From positions 1 to 64,000 of the forward strand of contig JBDWSF010000027.1 of NCBI GenBank assembly GCA_039985655.1: DNA of 64,000 nt, in the 5' to 3' direction. A model generated the notes under the pieces. That model was not told the origin of the DNA and did no database searches. It worked only from the letters and a program-made list of their open reading frames with translations. This DNA is from Postechiella sp039985655 (GTDB lineage Bacteria; Bacteroidota; Bacteroidia; Flavobacteriales; Flavobacteriaceae). This document shows, in pieces, positions 26,288 through 34,141 of this stretch. Numbering within the stretch: the first letter of the stretch is position 1; every line of letters begins with the position of its first letter. Both the position numbers and the translations under genes were made by a program.

Positions 26288-27046
26288 TTAAACACCCATC
26301 CACCTTTTTATAGCTTCATTATAACTTCTACCCGTTGTTATACTGCTCTTTTTTTGATTGTTTAAAGTGATTATAAACCTACTATTAAAATATTTTTGTA
26401 CTTCTTTTACATCATTTGTGTTTATAATAACACTCCTATGTACTCTTAAAAAATGTACTGGTAATTTATGCTCTAATTGCGATAAAGACTGATCTATTAT
26501 GTGATTGCCTGTGTTGGTGTGCAGGGTTACATAATTCTCATCAGCTTCAAAATGAGAAATGGCTTCTAATTTTACAAACATTAATTTATTAGCCTTTTTC
26601 ACCGTAACGGAAGTCATTTGTACAGTTTCTTTTTGTGCAGCAATTTCTTTTATGGCATCCAAAATACTTTGTGAATCTTGATTCCCTTTAAAGAGTTTTA
26701 ATTTGTTCACCGTTTGCTGTAGGCGTTTTAATTCTATCGGTTTTACTAAGTAATCAACACTATTGGTATCAAATGCTTTTAAAGCATATTGATTGTATGC
26801 CGTACAAAAAACGACCATAGGTATAGTTTCTAACTGTTCTAACAATTCGAACCCTGTAAGCCCAGGCATTTCAATATCTAAAAAAATAACATCAGGTTTT
26901 AGTTTTGTTATTTTCTCTTTGGCTTCTGTGCCGTTTTGAGCCATATCTATAACTTGAAACGTTTCGGGAAAATTTCTTAGTAAGTTTAACAATCCTGCTC
27001 TTGCTGGTGGCTCGTCGTCTATAATAAGGGTTAAATACGGTTTCAT
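26288..27046 (-). CDS. LytTR-family response regulator
   Basis: The protein has 252 residues. The receiver domain (3-120) has the acidic pair DDE at 10-12, phospho-acceptor Asp in VIFLDIEMPG (about 56), T/K residues in VFCTAYNQYA and LVKPIEL. The LytTR DNA-binding domain (about 145-250) has the usual FEADENYVTLHT, FLRVHRSVIINTNDVKEVQKY and ITTGRSYNEAIK segments. LytTR regulators bind direct repeats with beta-strand insertions into DNA. The start overlaps the kinase stop by 4 bases, so the pair is translationally coupled. Likely targets are the two plug-domain genes downstream. Confidence 0.92.
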   Translation of the reverse strand: MKPYLTLIIDDEPPARAGLLNLLRNFPETFQVIDMAQNGTEAKEKITKLKPDVIFLDIEMPGLTGFELLEQLETIPMVVFCTAYNQYALKAFDTNSVDYLVKPIELKRLQQTVNKLKLFKGNQDSQSILDAIKEIAAQKETVQMTSVTVKKANKLMFVKLEAISHFEADENYVTLHTNTGNHIIDQSLSQLEHKLPVHFLRVHRSVIINTNDVKEVQKYFNSRFIITLNNQKKSSITTGRSYNEAIKRWMGV

Positions 27047-28908
27047 TTATTTAAACTGTTTTGAGTGATGTTAATGGTAATACTTTTATGAGGCGTATTT
27101 TGCCAATTTAGCGAAGCTCGCGCTCCATAACTTAGGTCTAACAAATCGTAAACGGTTTGCAAACCATGACCACTTACTAAGCCTTCAGGGAAATCAGGTC
27201 CATTATCTGAAACTGCTATTAAAAGGCCTGTTTTCGTTTTTTTTATTTTTAGTTCTATATCTCCTTGCCCTTCAATTTTAGAAAGACCATGCTTTACTGC
27301 GTTTTCTACCAAAGGTTGAATAATAAACATGGGAATTTCTATATTTTCTAGAGTTTCATCAACGTTTACACGGAATTTTAAACGATCTCCAAATCGGATT
27401 TTTTCTATATCTAAATAATTTTCAACCATGGTGATTTCATCTTTTATGCTACTCATCTTATTATCTTTTCTATCGATAGCATACTTAAACAAGTTAGACA
27501 ACGAATACGCCATTTTTTGAGTTTTTTCAGAATCTGAAGGTGCTAAACTTGCGATGGAATTTAAGGCGTTGTATAAAAAATGAGGGTTGATGTGGGCGTG
27601 TAACGATTTTAATTCTGCTTTGGCTTTTAGCTCTCTTAAATTAGAAAGTTTCTTTTCGTTATCTACAATTATGTTGCGTTCTTTGAAAAAGAAATAAGCA
27701 ATTAAAGCTCGCGCAGAAGCAATTGACATAAAAAATAAAAATAATTTTGATAATATCAAATACTCTAATTCACCATCAGATTTCACATATTGTATAATAA
27801 CAAAAAGGCTTAAAACAATTAAAAAAGGCAAAAAACCAGTTGACAAAAATATCAGTGTTGTTTTTGTAAATATGCTCTTTTTTGTTTTTTGTATTTTCAA
27901 TTCTATCATCCGAAATACAGTTATAGGAAATAATGAAAGAAGCAGAGAGAATGTTGTAGTTGCAACGGTATCATATCTTATTAAATTGTACCCGTAATTT
28001 GGCGGGGTGATTAAAAAATCATAAAAAGACACAAAAAAAACAATTATAATATCTAAAAATAATAAAGCTATGAATGTCATAGCAATAAAAAATAGCCCGT
28101 CATTTTTAATTACCGAAGCTATGTGTGCTTTAATTTTTTTAATAATGAACAAAAACAACAGTAGTAATATTAAGGTAGGTAAAAAGATAATGGAAATTGG
28201 GTTTTTTACCCACCAAAGGTTTCTATTTCGAGATTCTATTTGTTGATCATCAATTTCATCAAATACATATTTATATTTGTTTTTAGCAGATTCTAAATTC
28301 GCAAAAAACAATAAAGTATATACTTCTTTTACAATAGCCAAATCTTCATTCTTTAAAGTATTTGGATACTCAATTGGGTTAAAAATGCTTTCTCTTTTAT
28401 GATTTCTAATTAATTCTCGATCCCTTGAAATAGCAAAATATCCACCTATTAATTCTTTTGTAATTCTAGCTTCAATAGAATAACTGTTACGAAATTTAGG
28501 CTTTGTAGTTTTAGCATTATAAACATATAATTCACTTTTTCTTTGTTTATTTGGGTTTACCGAGCCTCTTCCATGAAGCCAATTATTACCTTTATTATTT
28601 GAAGCATATCTTATTGAATCAAGAAAGATGATTTTAAAATTAGATTTTTCGTTTTTTGAAAATTGAATAGAAATAACCTCTGTTAATGAATCAAGTTTAG
28701 TAATTACATTTGCTACACGCAAAGAATCTTGTATAGTGTAGTTACCTTCAAGTTTAACATTTATATCTGTATTCCATTGTCTTATATCGCTGTATTCATT
28801 GTTGTCAATCTCAATAATCTCTTCCCAAAGAGCGTCTGGTAAATTTTCAGCTTCTTGAGCAAAAGCGTTAATTCCTAGAAATAGTAAAAAGTAAAATGAT
28901 TTCTTCAT
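27043..28908 (-). CDS. LytS-type sensor histidine kinase
   Basis: The protein has 621 residues from the ATG at 28908, which opens a signal peptide (MKKSFYFLLFLGINAFAQ). A longer frame from 28938 adds ten residues without value. A periplasmic region of about 220 residues is followed by six or so membrane helices (about 235-405). The His_kinase domain begins at about 430 with HINPHFLYNALNSIASL, and the ATP-binding part has QPLVENAVKHG, the variant G1 box DNGPDFPE (second Gly replaced by Asp) and GHGLQTVYDLL. The same variant occurs in the second system at 46007. The signal sensed is unknown. Confidence 0.9.
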   Translation of the reverse strand: MKKSFYFLLFLGINAFAQEAENLPDALWEEIIEIDNNEYSDIRQWNTDINVKLEGNYTIQDSLRVANVITKLDSLTEVISIQFSKNEKSNFKIIFLDSIRYASNNKGNNWLHGRGSVNPNKQRKSELYVYNAKTTKPKFRNSYSIEARITKELIGGYFAISRDRELIRNHKRESIFNPIEYPNTLKNEDLAIVKEVYTLLFFANLESAKNKYKYVFDEIDDQQIESRNRNLWWVKNPISIIFLPTLILLLLFLFIIKKIKAHIASVIKNDGLFFIAMTFIALLFLDIIIVFFVSFYDFLITPPNYGYNLIRYDTVATTTFSLLLSLFPITVFRMIELKIQKTKKSIFTKTTLIFLSTGFLPFLIVLSLFVIIQYVKSDGELEYLILSKLFLFFMSIASARALIAYFFFKERNIIVDNEKKLSNLRELKAKAELKSLHAHINPHFLYNALNSIASLAPSDSEKTQKMAYSLSNLFKYAIDRKDNKMSSIKDEITMVENYLDIEKIRFGDRLKFRVNVDETLENIEIPMFIIQPLVENAVKHGLSKIEGQGDIELKIKKTKTGLLIAVSDNGPDFPEGLVSGHGLQTVYDLLDLSYGARASLNWQNTPHKSITINITQNSLNK

Positions 28909-29040
28909 CTGTGGTAAATTTAAATATTTATACCACAAAAAAACTTTAATACCGCATTAGATAAAACACTTTTCTTGTGAACTGCACATAGACATTGTAA
29001 ATTACATATGTTCTATAATTTAATGCTCAACCAAATCAAC

Positions 29041-29048
29041 TATATTTG
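29041..29048 (+). promoter_or_regulatory. Predicted -7 box of lepA
   Basis: TATATTTG is an exact match to TAnnTTTG and lies 29 bases before the lepA ATG. A matching TTTG -33 element was not found at standard spacing. Confidence 0.5.
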
Positions 29049-29077
29049 CTGAATCTTTTTTAAGAAGATTATTGACT

Positions 29078-30874
29078 ATGAAGAACATTAGAAATTTTTG
29101 CATTATTGCACATATAGATCACGGTAAAAGCACATTAGCAGACCGTTTATTAGATTTTACTGGATCGGTAACCGCTAGAGAGCAACAAGCTCAACTACTA
29201 GATAGTATGGATTTAGAGCGCGAACGTGGTATTACCATCAAATCGCACGCCATCCAAATGGATTATGAGCATAATGGCGAAAAATATATTCTAAACTTAA
29301 TTGACACACCTGGTCACGTGGATTTCTCGTATGAGGTATCTCGATCTATTGCTGCTTGTGAAGGTGCTTTACTTATTGTAGATGCCGCACAAAGCATACA
29401 AGCACAGACCATTTCTAATTTATATTTAGCTTTAGAAAACGACTTGGAAATTATTCCAGTTCTTAATAAAGTAGATTTACCAAGTGCCAATCCAGAAGAA
29501 GTCACCGATGATATTGTAGACTTATTAGGTTGCGACCCAGAGGAAGTGATTCACGCTAGTGGAAAAACAGGTTTTGGTGTCGAAAACATTTTAACAGCTA
29601 TTATTGATCGTGTTCCTGCTCCAAAAGGAGATCCTGAAGCACCGCTTCAAGCCTTAATTTTCGATTCTGTTTATAACACCTTTAGAGGTATTGAAACGTA
29701 TTTTAGAGTCTTTGACGGTGAAATTAAAAAAGGACAAAAAATAAAATTTGTTGCTACAGATAAAGAGTATTTTGCCGATGAGGTTGGTACTTTAAAATTA
29801 GAACAAATCGCAAAAAAGAGTGTTAAAACTGGTGATGTTGGTTATTTAATAACCGGTATTAAAACTGCAAAAGAAGTAAAAGTTGGTGATACAATCACTG
29901 ATTTTGCAAATCCAACTACGAAAATTGTTGAAGGTTTTGAGGATGTAAAACCTATGGTTTTTGCAGGTATTTATCCTGTTGATACGGAAGATTACGAAGA
30001 GCTTCGAAACTCCATGGAAAAACTACAATTAAACGATGCGTCGTTAGTTTTTGCTCCAGAAAGTTCAGCAGCTTTAGGTTTTGGTTTCCGTTGTGGGTTC
30101 TTAGGGATGCTGCACATGGAAATCATCCAAGAACGTTTAGAACGTGAGTTTGATATGACTGTAATTACTACGGTTCCCAATGTATCTTACCATGCGTTTA
30201 CAAATAAAAATCCTGATGAGGCTTTTATAGTCAATAATCCATCAGATTTACCAGACCCTTCTACTGTTAATCGTGTAGAAGAACCATATATTAAGGCAAC
30301 CATTATCACTAAATCTGATTTTGTCGGTAACGTCATGTCGCTTTGTATTGAAAAAAGAGGGCTTGTATTAAATCAAACCTATTTAACCACTGAGCGTGTT
30401 GAATTAACATTCGAAATGCCTTTGGCAGAAATTGTATTCGATTTTTACGATCGTTTAAAAACAGTATCTAAAGGCTATGCCTCTTTCGACTATCATCCAA
30501 TAGGCATGAAAGCCTCTAAGCTTGTTCGTTTAGATATTTTATTAAATGCACTACCAGTTGATGCACTTTCGGCTTTAATACACGCTGATAATGCTCAGAA
30601 TATAGGTAAAAAAATGTGTGAGAAGTTAAGAGAACTAATTCCACGTCAACAATTTGATATTCCTATCCAGGCCGCTATTGGTGCTAAAATTATTTCGAGA
30701 GAAACGATTAAAGCACTTCGTAAAGATGTTACAGCAAAATGTTATGGTGGTGATATTTCACGTAAACGTAAACTTCTTGAAAAGCAAAAGAAAGGTAAAA
30801 AACGTATGCGCCAAGTTGGTAATGTAGAAATACCTCAACAAGCGTTTATGGCGGTTTTAAAGTTGAATGATTAA
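29078..30874 (+). CDS. lepA: Elongation factor 4 (LepA) GTPase
   Basis: The protein has 598 residues, the standard length. I chose the ATG at 29078, because the in-frame TTG two codons upstream gives only MT in addition. The G domain has IAHIDHGKS (G1), RGITIKS (G2), DTPGH (G3) and NKVDLP (G4). EF-G-like domains follow, and the LepA-specific C-terminus has KCYGGDISRKRKLLEKQKKGKKRMRQVG. LepA acts on the ribosome, promoting back-translocation or subunit biogenesis under stress. It is followed 17 bp later by an outer-membrane protein gene on the same strand. Confidence 0.97.
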   Translation: MKNIRNFCIIAHIDHGKSTLADRLLDFTGSVTAREQQAQLLDSMDLERERGITIKSHAIQMDYEHNGEKYILNLIDTPGHVDFSYEVSRSIAACEGALLIVDAAQSIQAQTISNLYLALENDLEIIPVLNKVDLPSANPEEVTDDIVDLLGCDPEEVIHASGKTGFGVENILTAIIDRVPAPKGDPEAPLQALIFDSVYNTFRGIETYFRVFDGEIKKGQKIKFVATDKEYFADEVGTLKLEQIAKKSVKTGDVGYLITGIKTAKEVKVGDTITDFANPTTKIVEGFEDVKPMVFAGIYPVDTEDYEELRNSMEKLQLNDASLVFAPESSAALGFGFRCGFLGMLHMEIIQERLEREFDMTVITTVPNVSYHAFTNKNPDEAFIVNNPSDLPDPSTVNRVEEPYIKATIITKSDFVGNVMSLCIEKRGLVLNQTYLTTERVELTFEMPLAEIVFDFYDRLKTVSKGYASFDYHPIGMKASKLVRLDILLNALPVDALSALIHADNAQNIGKKMCEKLRELIPRQQFDIPIQAAIGAKIISRETIKALRKDVTAKCYGGDISRKRKLLEKQKKGKKRMRQVGNVEIPQQAFMAVLKLND

Positions 30875-30891
30875 AAAACAAGATCATTATC

Positions 30892-31449
30892 ATGAAAAAA
30901 GGAGTCATACTCTTATTCATAATATTTATCAGTATAAGTGGCTTTTGTCAAAAGAAATTTTCTACCGAAATACTAACGGGGTTTGGGTTTAACAGAGATC
31001 TATTTTTAGCAAACCAAGAAATTGAAGCACACGACATTTTCACTACCCAAATAAACGCCAACTATAAATTTAAACTCTACAAACGTTTTTTTGCAGAAAC
31101 AGGTGTTGGTGCGCAATGGTATTTTACTTCGGGAAGTGCTGCGTTTTCAAACTTTAAAGCAACTAGTCTTCGGTTAAATATACCCTTTGTTATTGGTTAT
31201 CCGATCTTAAAAAAAATAAGTGTCGCTGGTGGAGCTGTTATAAGTAATAATCGAGATTTTAATGATTTTGGTTATAGAGCAAACGACATAGCAAGAACTT
31301 CTTTAATGTTAAAAGGGTCTTATGCTTTTCGGAAGAATCTTGATATTCTTTTAATAATTAAACAAAATGTATCTAACATTCCCGATTTCTATTTAGTAAA
31401 CCATCCCAATACAGATATATCATTAGGAGTTTCTTATAAACTGTTTTAG
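30892..31449 (+). CDS. Small outer-membrane beta-barrel protein
   Basis: The protein has 185 residues with a signal peptide (1-19, SISGFCQ ending). The mature part alternates hydrophobic and polar residues in about eight strands and ends in an aromatic residue (SLGVSYKLF), as expected for an 8-stranded OmpX/PorT-like barrel. It contains FKLYKRFFAETGVGAQWYF and IPFVIGYPILKKISVAGG. It lies 2 bp before the CotH-family gene, so the two are likely co-translated. No substrate can be proposed. Confidence 0.7.
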   Translation: MKKGVILLFIIFISISGFCQKKFSTEILTGFGFNRDLFLANQEIEAHDIFTTQINANYKFKLYKRFFAETGVGAQWYFTSGSAAFSNFKATSLRLNIPFVIGYPILKKISVAGGAVISNNRDFNDFGYRANDIARTSLMLKGSYAFRKNLDILLIIKQNVSNIPDFYLVNHPNTDISLGVSYKLF

Positions 31450-31451
31450 TC

Positions 31452-32702
31452 ATGAAAAAAAAGTATATTTATTTCTTCTTAATATTCACACTTACTCTTG
31501 GTTGTTCTAGATTTAGTGAAAATTTAACGAAAGAATTCTTAAGTTCTGAAGAAGTAACTATTTCTGATTTTAACACCGAATTTCCTGTAATTGATATTAC
31601 TGTTAATCAAGAAGAGTTTGATAATATGTACTTAAATTATGAAGAAGACATTGAAATTGAAGGCTTTTTAAACTTATACAGAAGTAACACCCTTTTAATT
31701 TCGGATGAATTAGTTGAGATTGAAATCAAAGGATCTAAATCTGCTGCTTTTAATCTCAAATCTTTAGGAATTAAATTTGATGACACCTTTGATAATGAAA
31801 ACAACGTATTACTAAACCCAGAAAAGACACTCAAAAATCATTCACTTGAAGAAATTAAAGCCTTTAGATTACGAAACTCTGGTAACGATTTTGAAGACAC
31901 CTTACTTAAAGATATTTCATATACACAATTGGCCATTGATGCTGGATTAGATATAGATTTAACCTATTACGAACCAGCCATTGTATTTATAAACAATACA
32001 TTTTCGGGTATCATGAATTTACGATCTGAAGCTAATACCAATGGGGTCTCTAGGTTAAATGATACGAAAAAGAAGAACATCACTTTAGCTAAAATCAACA
32101 CCCCTGGTGAAGTAGAAAAAAAAGATGGTGATTTTGATAGAATTGATAACTTTTTAAACGCTATAGATGACAAAAATTTAGACTACCTTAAACAGGAAGT
32201 CGATATAGGCAATTTTATTGATTACATGCTTTTTCAATCTTATATTGCTAATATAGATTGGCCTTATAACAATGTACGGTTTTATGCTATAAGCAATGAA
32301 CCCTTTAGATTTGTAATGTTTGATTTAGATTTGGTAAATACTAGAAAAATTAAGGATCATCCTTTAGATTTTATAAAAATTCCATCAATGCACTCAGGAA
32401 AAAACGGAATAAAAAACCCTGTTACGGACCTATTTAATGTTTTATATGGTGACGCTGACTTTAAAGCTCAGTTTACTAATAGGTACGTACAACTAATAAA
32501 CGACAACGCTTTTTCTACTGATAAGTTTAATAGCATCGTTGATAAAAACTTAAATGCTATTCATGAATACATGCCTATTCATTTAGATAAATACACCGAT
32601 ATTAATACCATGTTTGAATGGTATAGGAATATTGATATTTTGAAAGAAAATTTTAAAGAAAGAGAAGAGCAAGTTAAATCTATGATGCCTCTTTTTGAAT
32701 AA
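31452..32702 (+). CDS. CotH-family lipoprotein (protein kinase-like fold)
   Basis: The protein has 416 residues. A lipoprotein signal peptide ends at the lipobox TLGC (residue 18). The CotH domain follows: FPVIDITVNQEEFDNMY, a strand region EIEIKGSKSAAF, LRNSGNDFEDTLLKDISYTQLA, VFINNTFSGIMNLRSEANTNG, DYMLFQSYIANIDWPYNNVRFY and the DxD-like FVMFDLDLVNTR. Bacillus CotH is an atypical secreted kinase that phosphorylates spore coat proteins, and Bacteroidota have many surface homologues of unknown target. The catalytic NxxFY and DLD residues appear present. Gene context with an outer-membrane barrel suggests a surface role. Confidence 0.8.
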   Translation: MKKKYIYFFLIFTLTLGCSRFSENLTKEFLSSEEVTISDFNTEFPVIDITVNQEEFDNMYLNYEEDIEIEGFLNLYRSNTLLISDELVEIEIKGSKSAAFNLKSLGIKFDDTFDNENNVLLNPEKTLKNHSLEEIKAFRLRNSGNDFEDTLLKDISYTQLAIDAGLDIDLTYYEPAIVFINNTFSGIMNLRSEANTNGVSRLNDTKKKNITLAKINTPGEVEKKDGDFDRIDNFLNAIDDKNLDYLKQEVDIGNFIDYMLFQSYIANIDWPYNNVRFYAISNEPFRFVMFDLDLVNTRKIKDHPLDFIKIPSMHSGKNGIKNPVTDLFNVLYGDADFKAQFTNRYVQLINDNAFSTDKFNSIVDKNLNAIHEYMPIHLDKYTDINTMFEWYRNIDILKENFKEREEQVKSMMPLFE

Positions 32703-32730
32703 TTTTATTCTGACTTGCTTCTCGAAAAAC

Positions 32731-32768
32731 AAAAAAAAAGCAATCCAAAATTTCGGATCACTCTTTTT
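32731..32768. terminator. Weak bidirectional terminator between convergent genes
   Basis: An A-rich run (32731-32739), short arms around AATCC and GGATC with an AAAATTTC loop, and a T-rich run (32764-32768) lie between the CotH and small lipoprotein stops. The stem is short and has mismatches. Confidence 0.45.
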
Positions 32769-32788
32769 AATTAAAAACCACCCTTAAT

Positions 32789-33061
32789 TTATTTACAAGT
32801 TGTAAAAATTTCTAATGATGTTATATAAGTGTCATAAGAAATAGTTGTATCAATATTTTGTACAAAAGCATTTCCATTCTCCCCTTTACATACTTCTTGA
32901 GCAGGAACAGCTTGTCCTTGTATTTCATAACCTGCACAAGTTACACAATTGTCATTTGAATCACTACCACCATCATCGTCACTACCGCATGATGTAAAAC
33001 CTAATGCTCCGATTAAAAGAGCAGATAACATAATTTTTTTCAAATCTAGAAAAAGTACCAT
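32789..33061 (-). CDS. Small cysteine-containing lipoprotein
   Basis: The longest reading is 90 residues from the ATG at 33061. A lipobox (LGFTSC) precedes an acidic stretch GSDDDGGSDS, which resembles the surface-export tag of Bacteroidota lipoproteins. The mature part has four more cysteines (CVTCAGYE, EVCKGENG, TTCK), possibly two disulfides. The start is uncertain. A -7 box (33048-33041) lies inside the first codons, and if it is used, translation must begin at the ATG at 33031 (80 residues). A TTG at 33043 would give MKKIMLSALL. The upstream operator is the same as that of the pilus-like locus. Function unknown. Confidence 0.65.
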   Translation of the reverse strand: MVLFLDLKKIMLSALLIGALGFTSCGSDDDGGSDSNDNCVTCAGYEIQGQAVPAQEVCKGENGNAFVQNIDTTISYDTYITSLEIFTTCK

Positions 33062-33097
33062 TAAGCCAAGAAAGGTTTTCCCGTAAAAAAAGTAAGG
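33041..33097 (-). promoter_or_regulatory. Fourth copy of the pilus-locus operator with -7 box
   Basis: On the minus strand CCTTAC (33097-33092), 15 bases, then ACCTTT (33076-33071), with the perfect -7 box TAGATTTG beginning at 33048, exactly 28 bases after the second half begins. Half-site sequence, inter-half distance and distance to the -7 box all equal those at 5726 and 6550. It points towards the small lipoprotein gene and overlaps its longest possible N-terminus. The next genes on the other side encode a regulator and kinases paralogous to the one at 5838. Confidence 0.6.
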
Positions 33098-33213
33098 CGT
33101 TTGTGTAAAAAAATCAAGTTTTAAATTACTATAATTATTTTTTGTTATGATCTTACAACCAGAGTTGCATAATTAATTAGCTAATAGGAAGTTGTTTATG
33201 TACAAATTGTAAT

Positions 33214-33304
33214 CGTCACCTTGAGCGCAGTCGAAAGCTCTTCAAATCATAATGAGGTTTCGACTTTAGTTTATGCTGAACGTAGCCGAAGTACTCAACC
33301 TGAC
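33214..33304. repeat. Palindromic intergenic repeat (CTTGAGCGCAGTCGAAA type)
   Basis: The arms GTCACCTTGAGCGCAGTCGA (33215-33234) and, inverted, GTAGCCGAAGTACTCAACCT (33282-33301) are copies of one motif separated by a further TTTCGACT fragment. I recall this motif as very frequent between flavobacterial genes. It lies in the 392-bp gap 33062-33453, which otherwise holds only the operator at 33071-33097 and AT-rich sequence without an ORF. Confidence 0.6.
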
Positions 33305-33453
33305 AATAAAATAACGTTCTGAATAAAAGCGCTAAACCCCATATTCTAGATCAAGAATTTGTTAAAAGAACTTTACCCCTCTTAGTAATGGTAAAAACTT
33401 AAAACCGATAATTTTTGAGTTATGGCTTGACTTGAAACAGAAAATATGAAAAA

Positions 33454-34128
33454 CTAAATAAACCCTTTTTCTTCTGCAACTCTAAATAAGTCTTTATCAT
33501 CATTTTTATCAATATTAAAAAGCTCTTTTAACACACGTTTTCTTTTTTCTAATGCAGATATTGAAAGCGGTATAACAGCTGACAGCTGACTCATTTTAAC
33601 ACCTTTCGATAATTCATATAAGATCTTTCGATCTATATCATCAATAAATAAATCATTAGATGCTAGCTTACGCATTAATTCAATAACAGATTTACTGTAA
33701 TAAGGCCTTTCGTAAATAACAGATTCAATGGCTAAAATAAGCTCTCTAGGATTTAAATCATTTTTTATTAAAAACCCATATGGGTTAATACTTTTAAAAA
33801 TAGAATTGATTCTATAATTATCATTAAAGGTTGTTGCCACAATTATTTTAGAATTAGGCAGTAATTGAATTATTTTAACGCCCAAATCCTCACCAGAAAT
33901 TATCTTACCATTCTTAGAAGGCGGTAATTTAATATCTAAAAAAACAAGATCTATACCTTCTTTTTTTGAAGCGTTTTTAATTTTTAAATAGGCAGAATCA
34001 CAATCTTCAGCAATACCAATATTAAAACTTAACTCCGGGTTTTTAGAGCTCATTTGTAATAAAGCGCTTTTATATGCTTCTATTATAAGTGGATGGTCTT
34101 CAATTATTAAAACATTATACGAATTCAT
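33454..34128 (-). CDS. NarL/LuxR-type response regulator (paralogue of 5838-6515)
   Basis: The protein has 224 residues. The receiver (about 4-128) has ED at 10-11, phospho-acceptor D65 in LVFLDIKLPP, T98 in IVATTFND and K122 in FLIKND. The C-terminal helix-turn-helix (about 158-224) has ILYELSKGVKMSQLSAVIPL and ends VAEEKGFI. It shares the unusual AEDCDSA, SGEDLG and PYYSK phrases with the regulator at 5838, so the two come from one duplication. It lies 13 bp downstream of the first kinase and is the output of that operon. It may recognise the same or a slightly changed operator. Confidence 0.87.
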   Translation of the reverse strand: MNSYNVLIIEDHPLIIEAYKSALLQMSSKNPELSFNIGIAEDCDSAYLKIKNASKKEGIDLVFLDIKLPPSKNGKIISGEDLGVKIIQLLPNSKIIVATTFNDNYRINSIFKSINPYGFLIKNDLNPRELILAIESVIYERPYYSKSVIELMRKLASNDLFIDDIDRKILYELSKGVKMSQLSAVIPLSISALEKRKRVLKELFNIDKNDDKDLFRVAEEKGFI

Positions 34129-34141
34129 AAATTTTAAAAAT

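Noticed and set aside
29072..30874. TTG start of lepA at 29072
   Set aside because: The ATG at 29078 gives the conserved MKNIRNFCIIAHIDHGKS start. The TTG adds only two residues.
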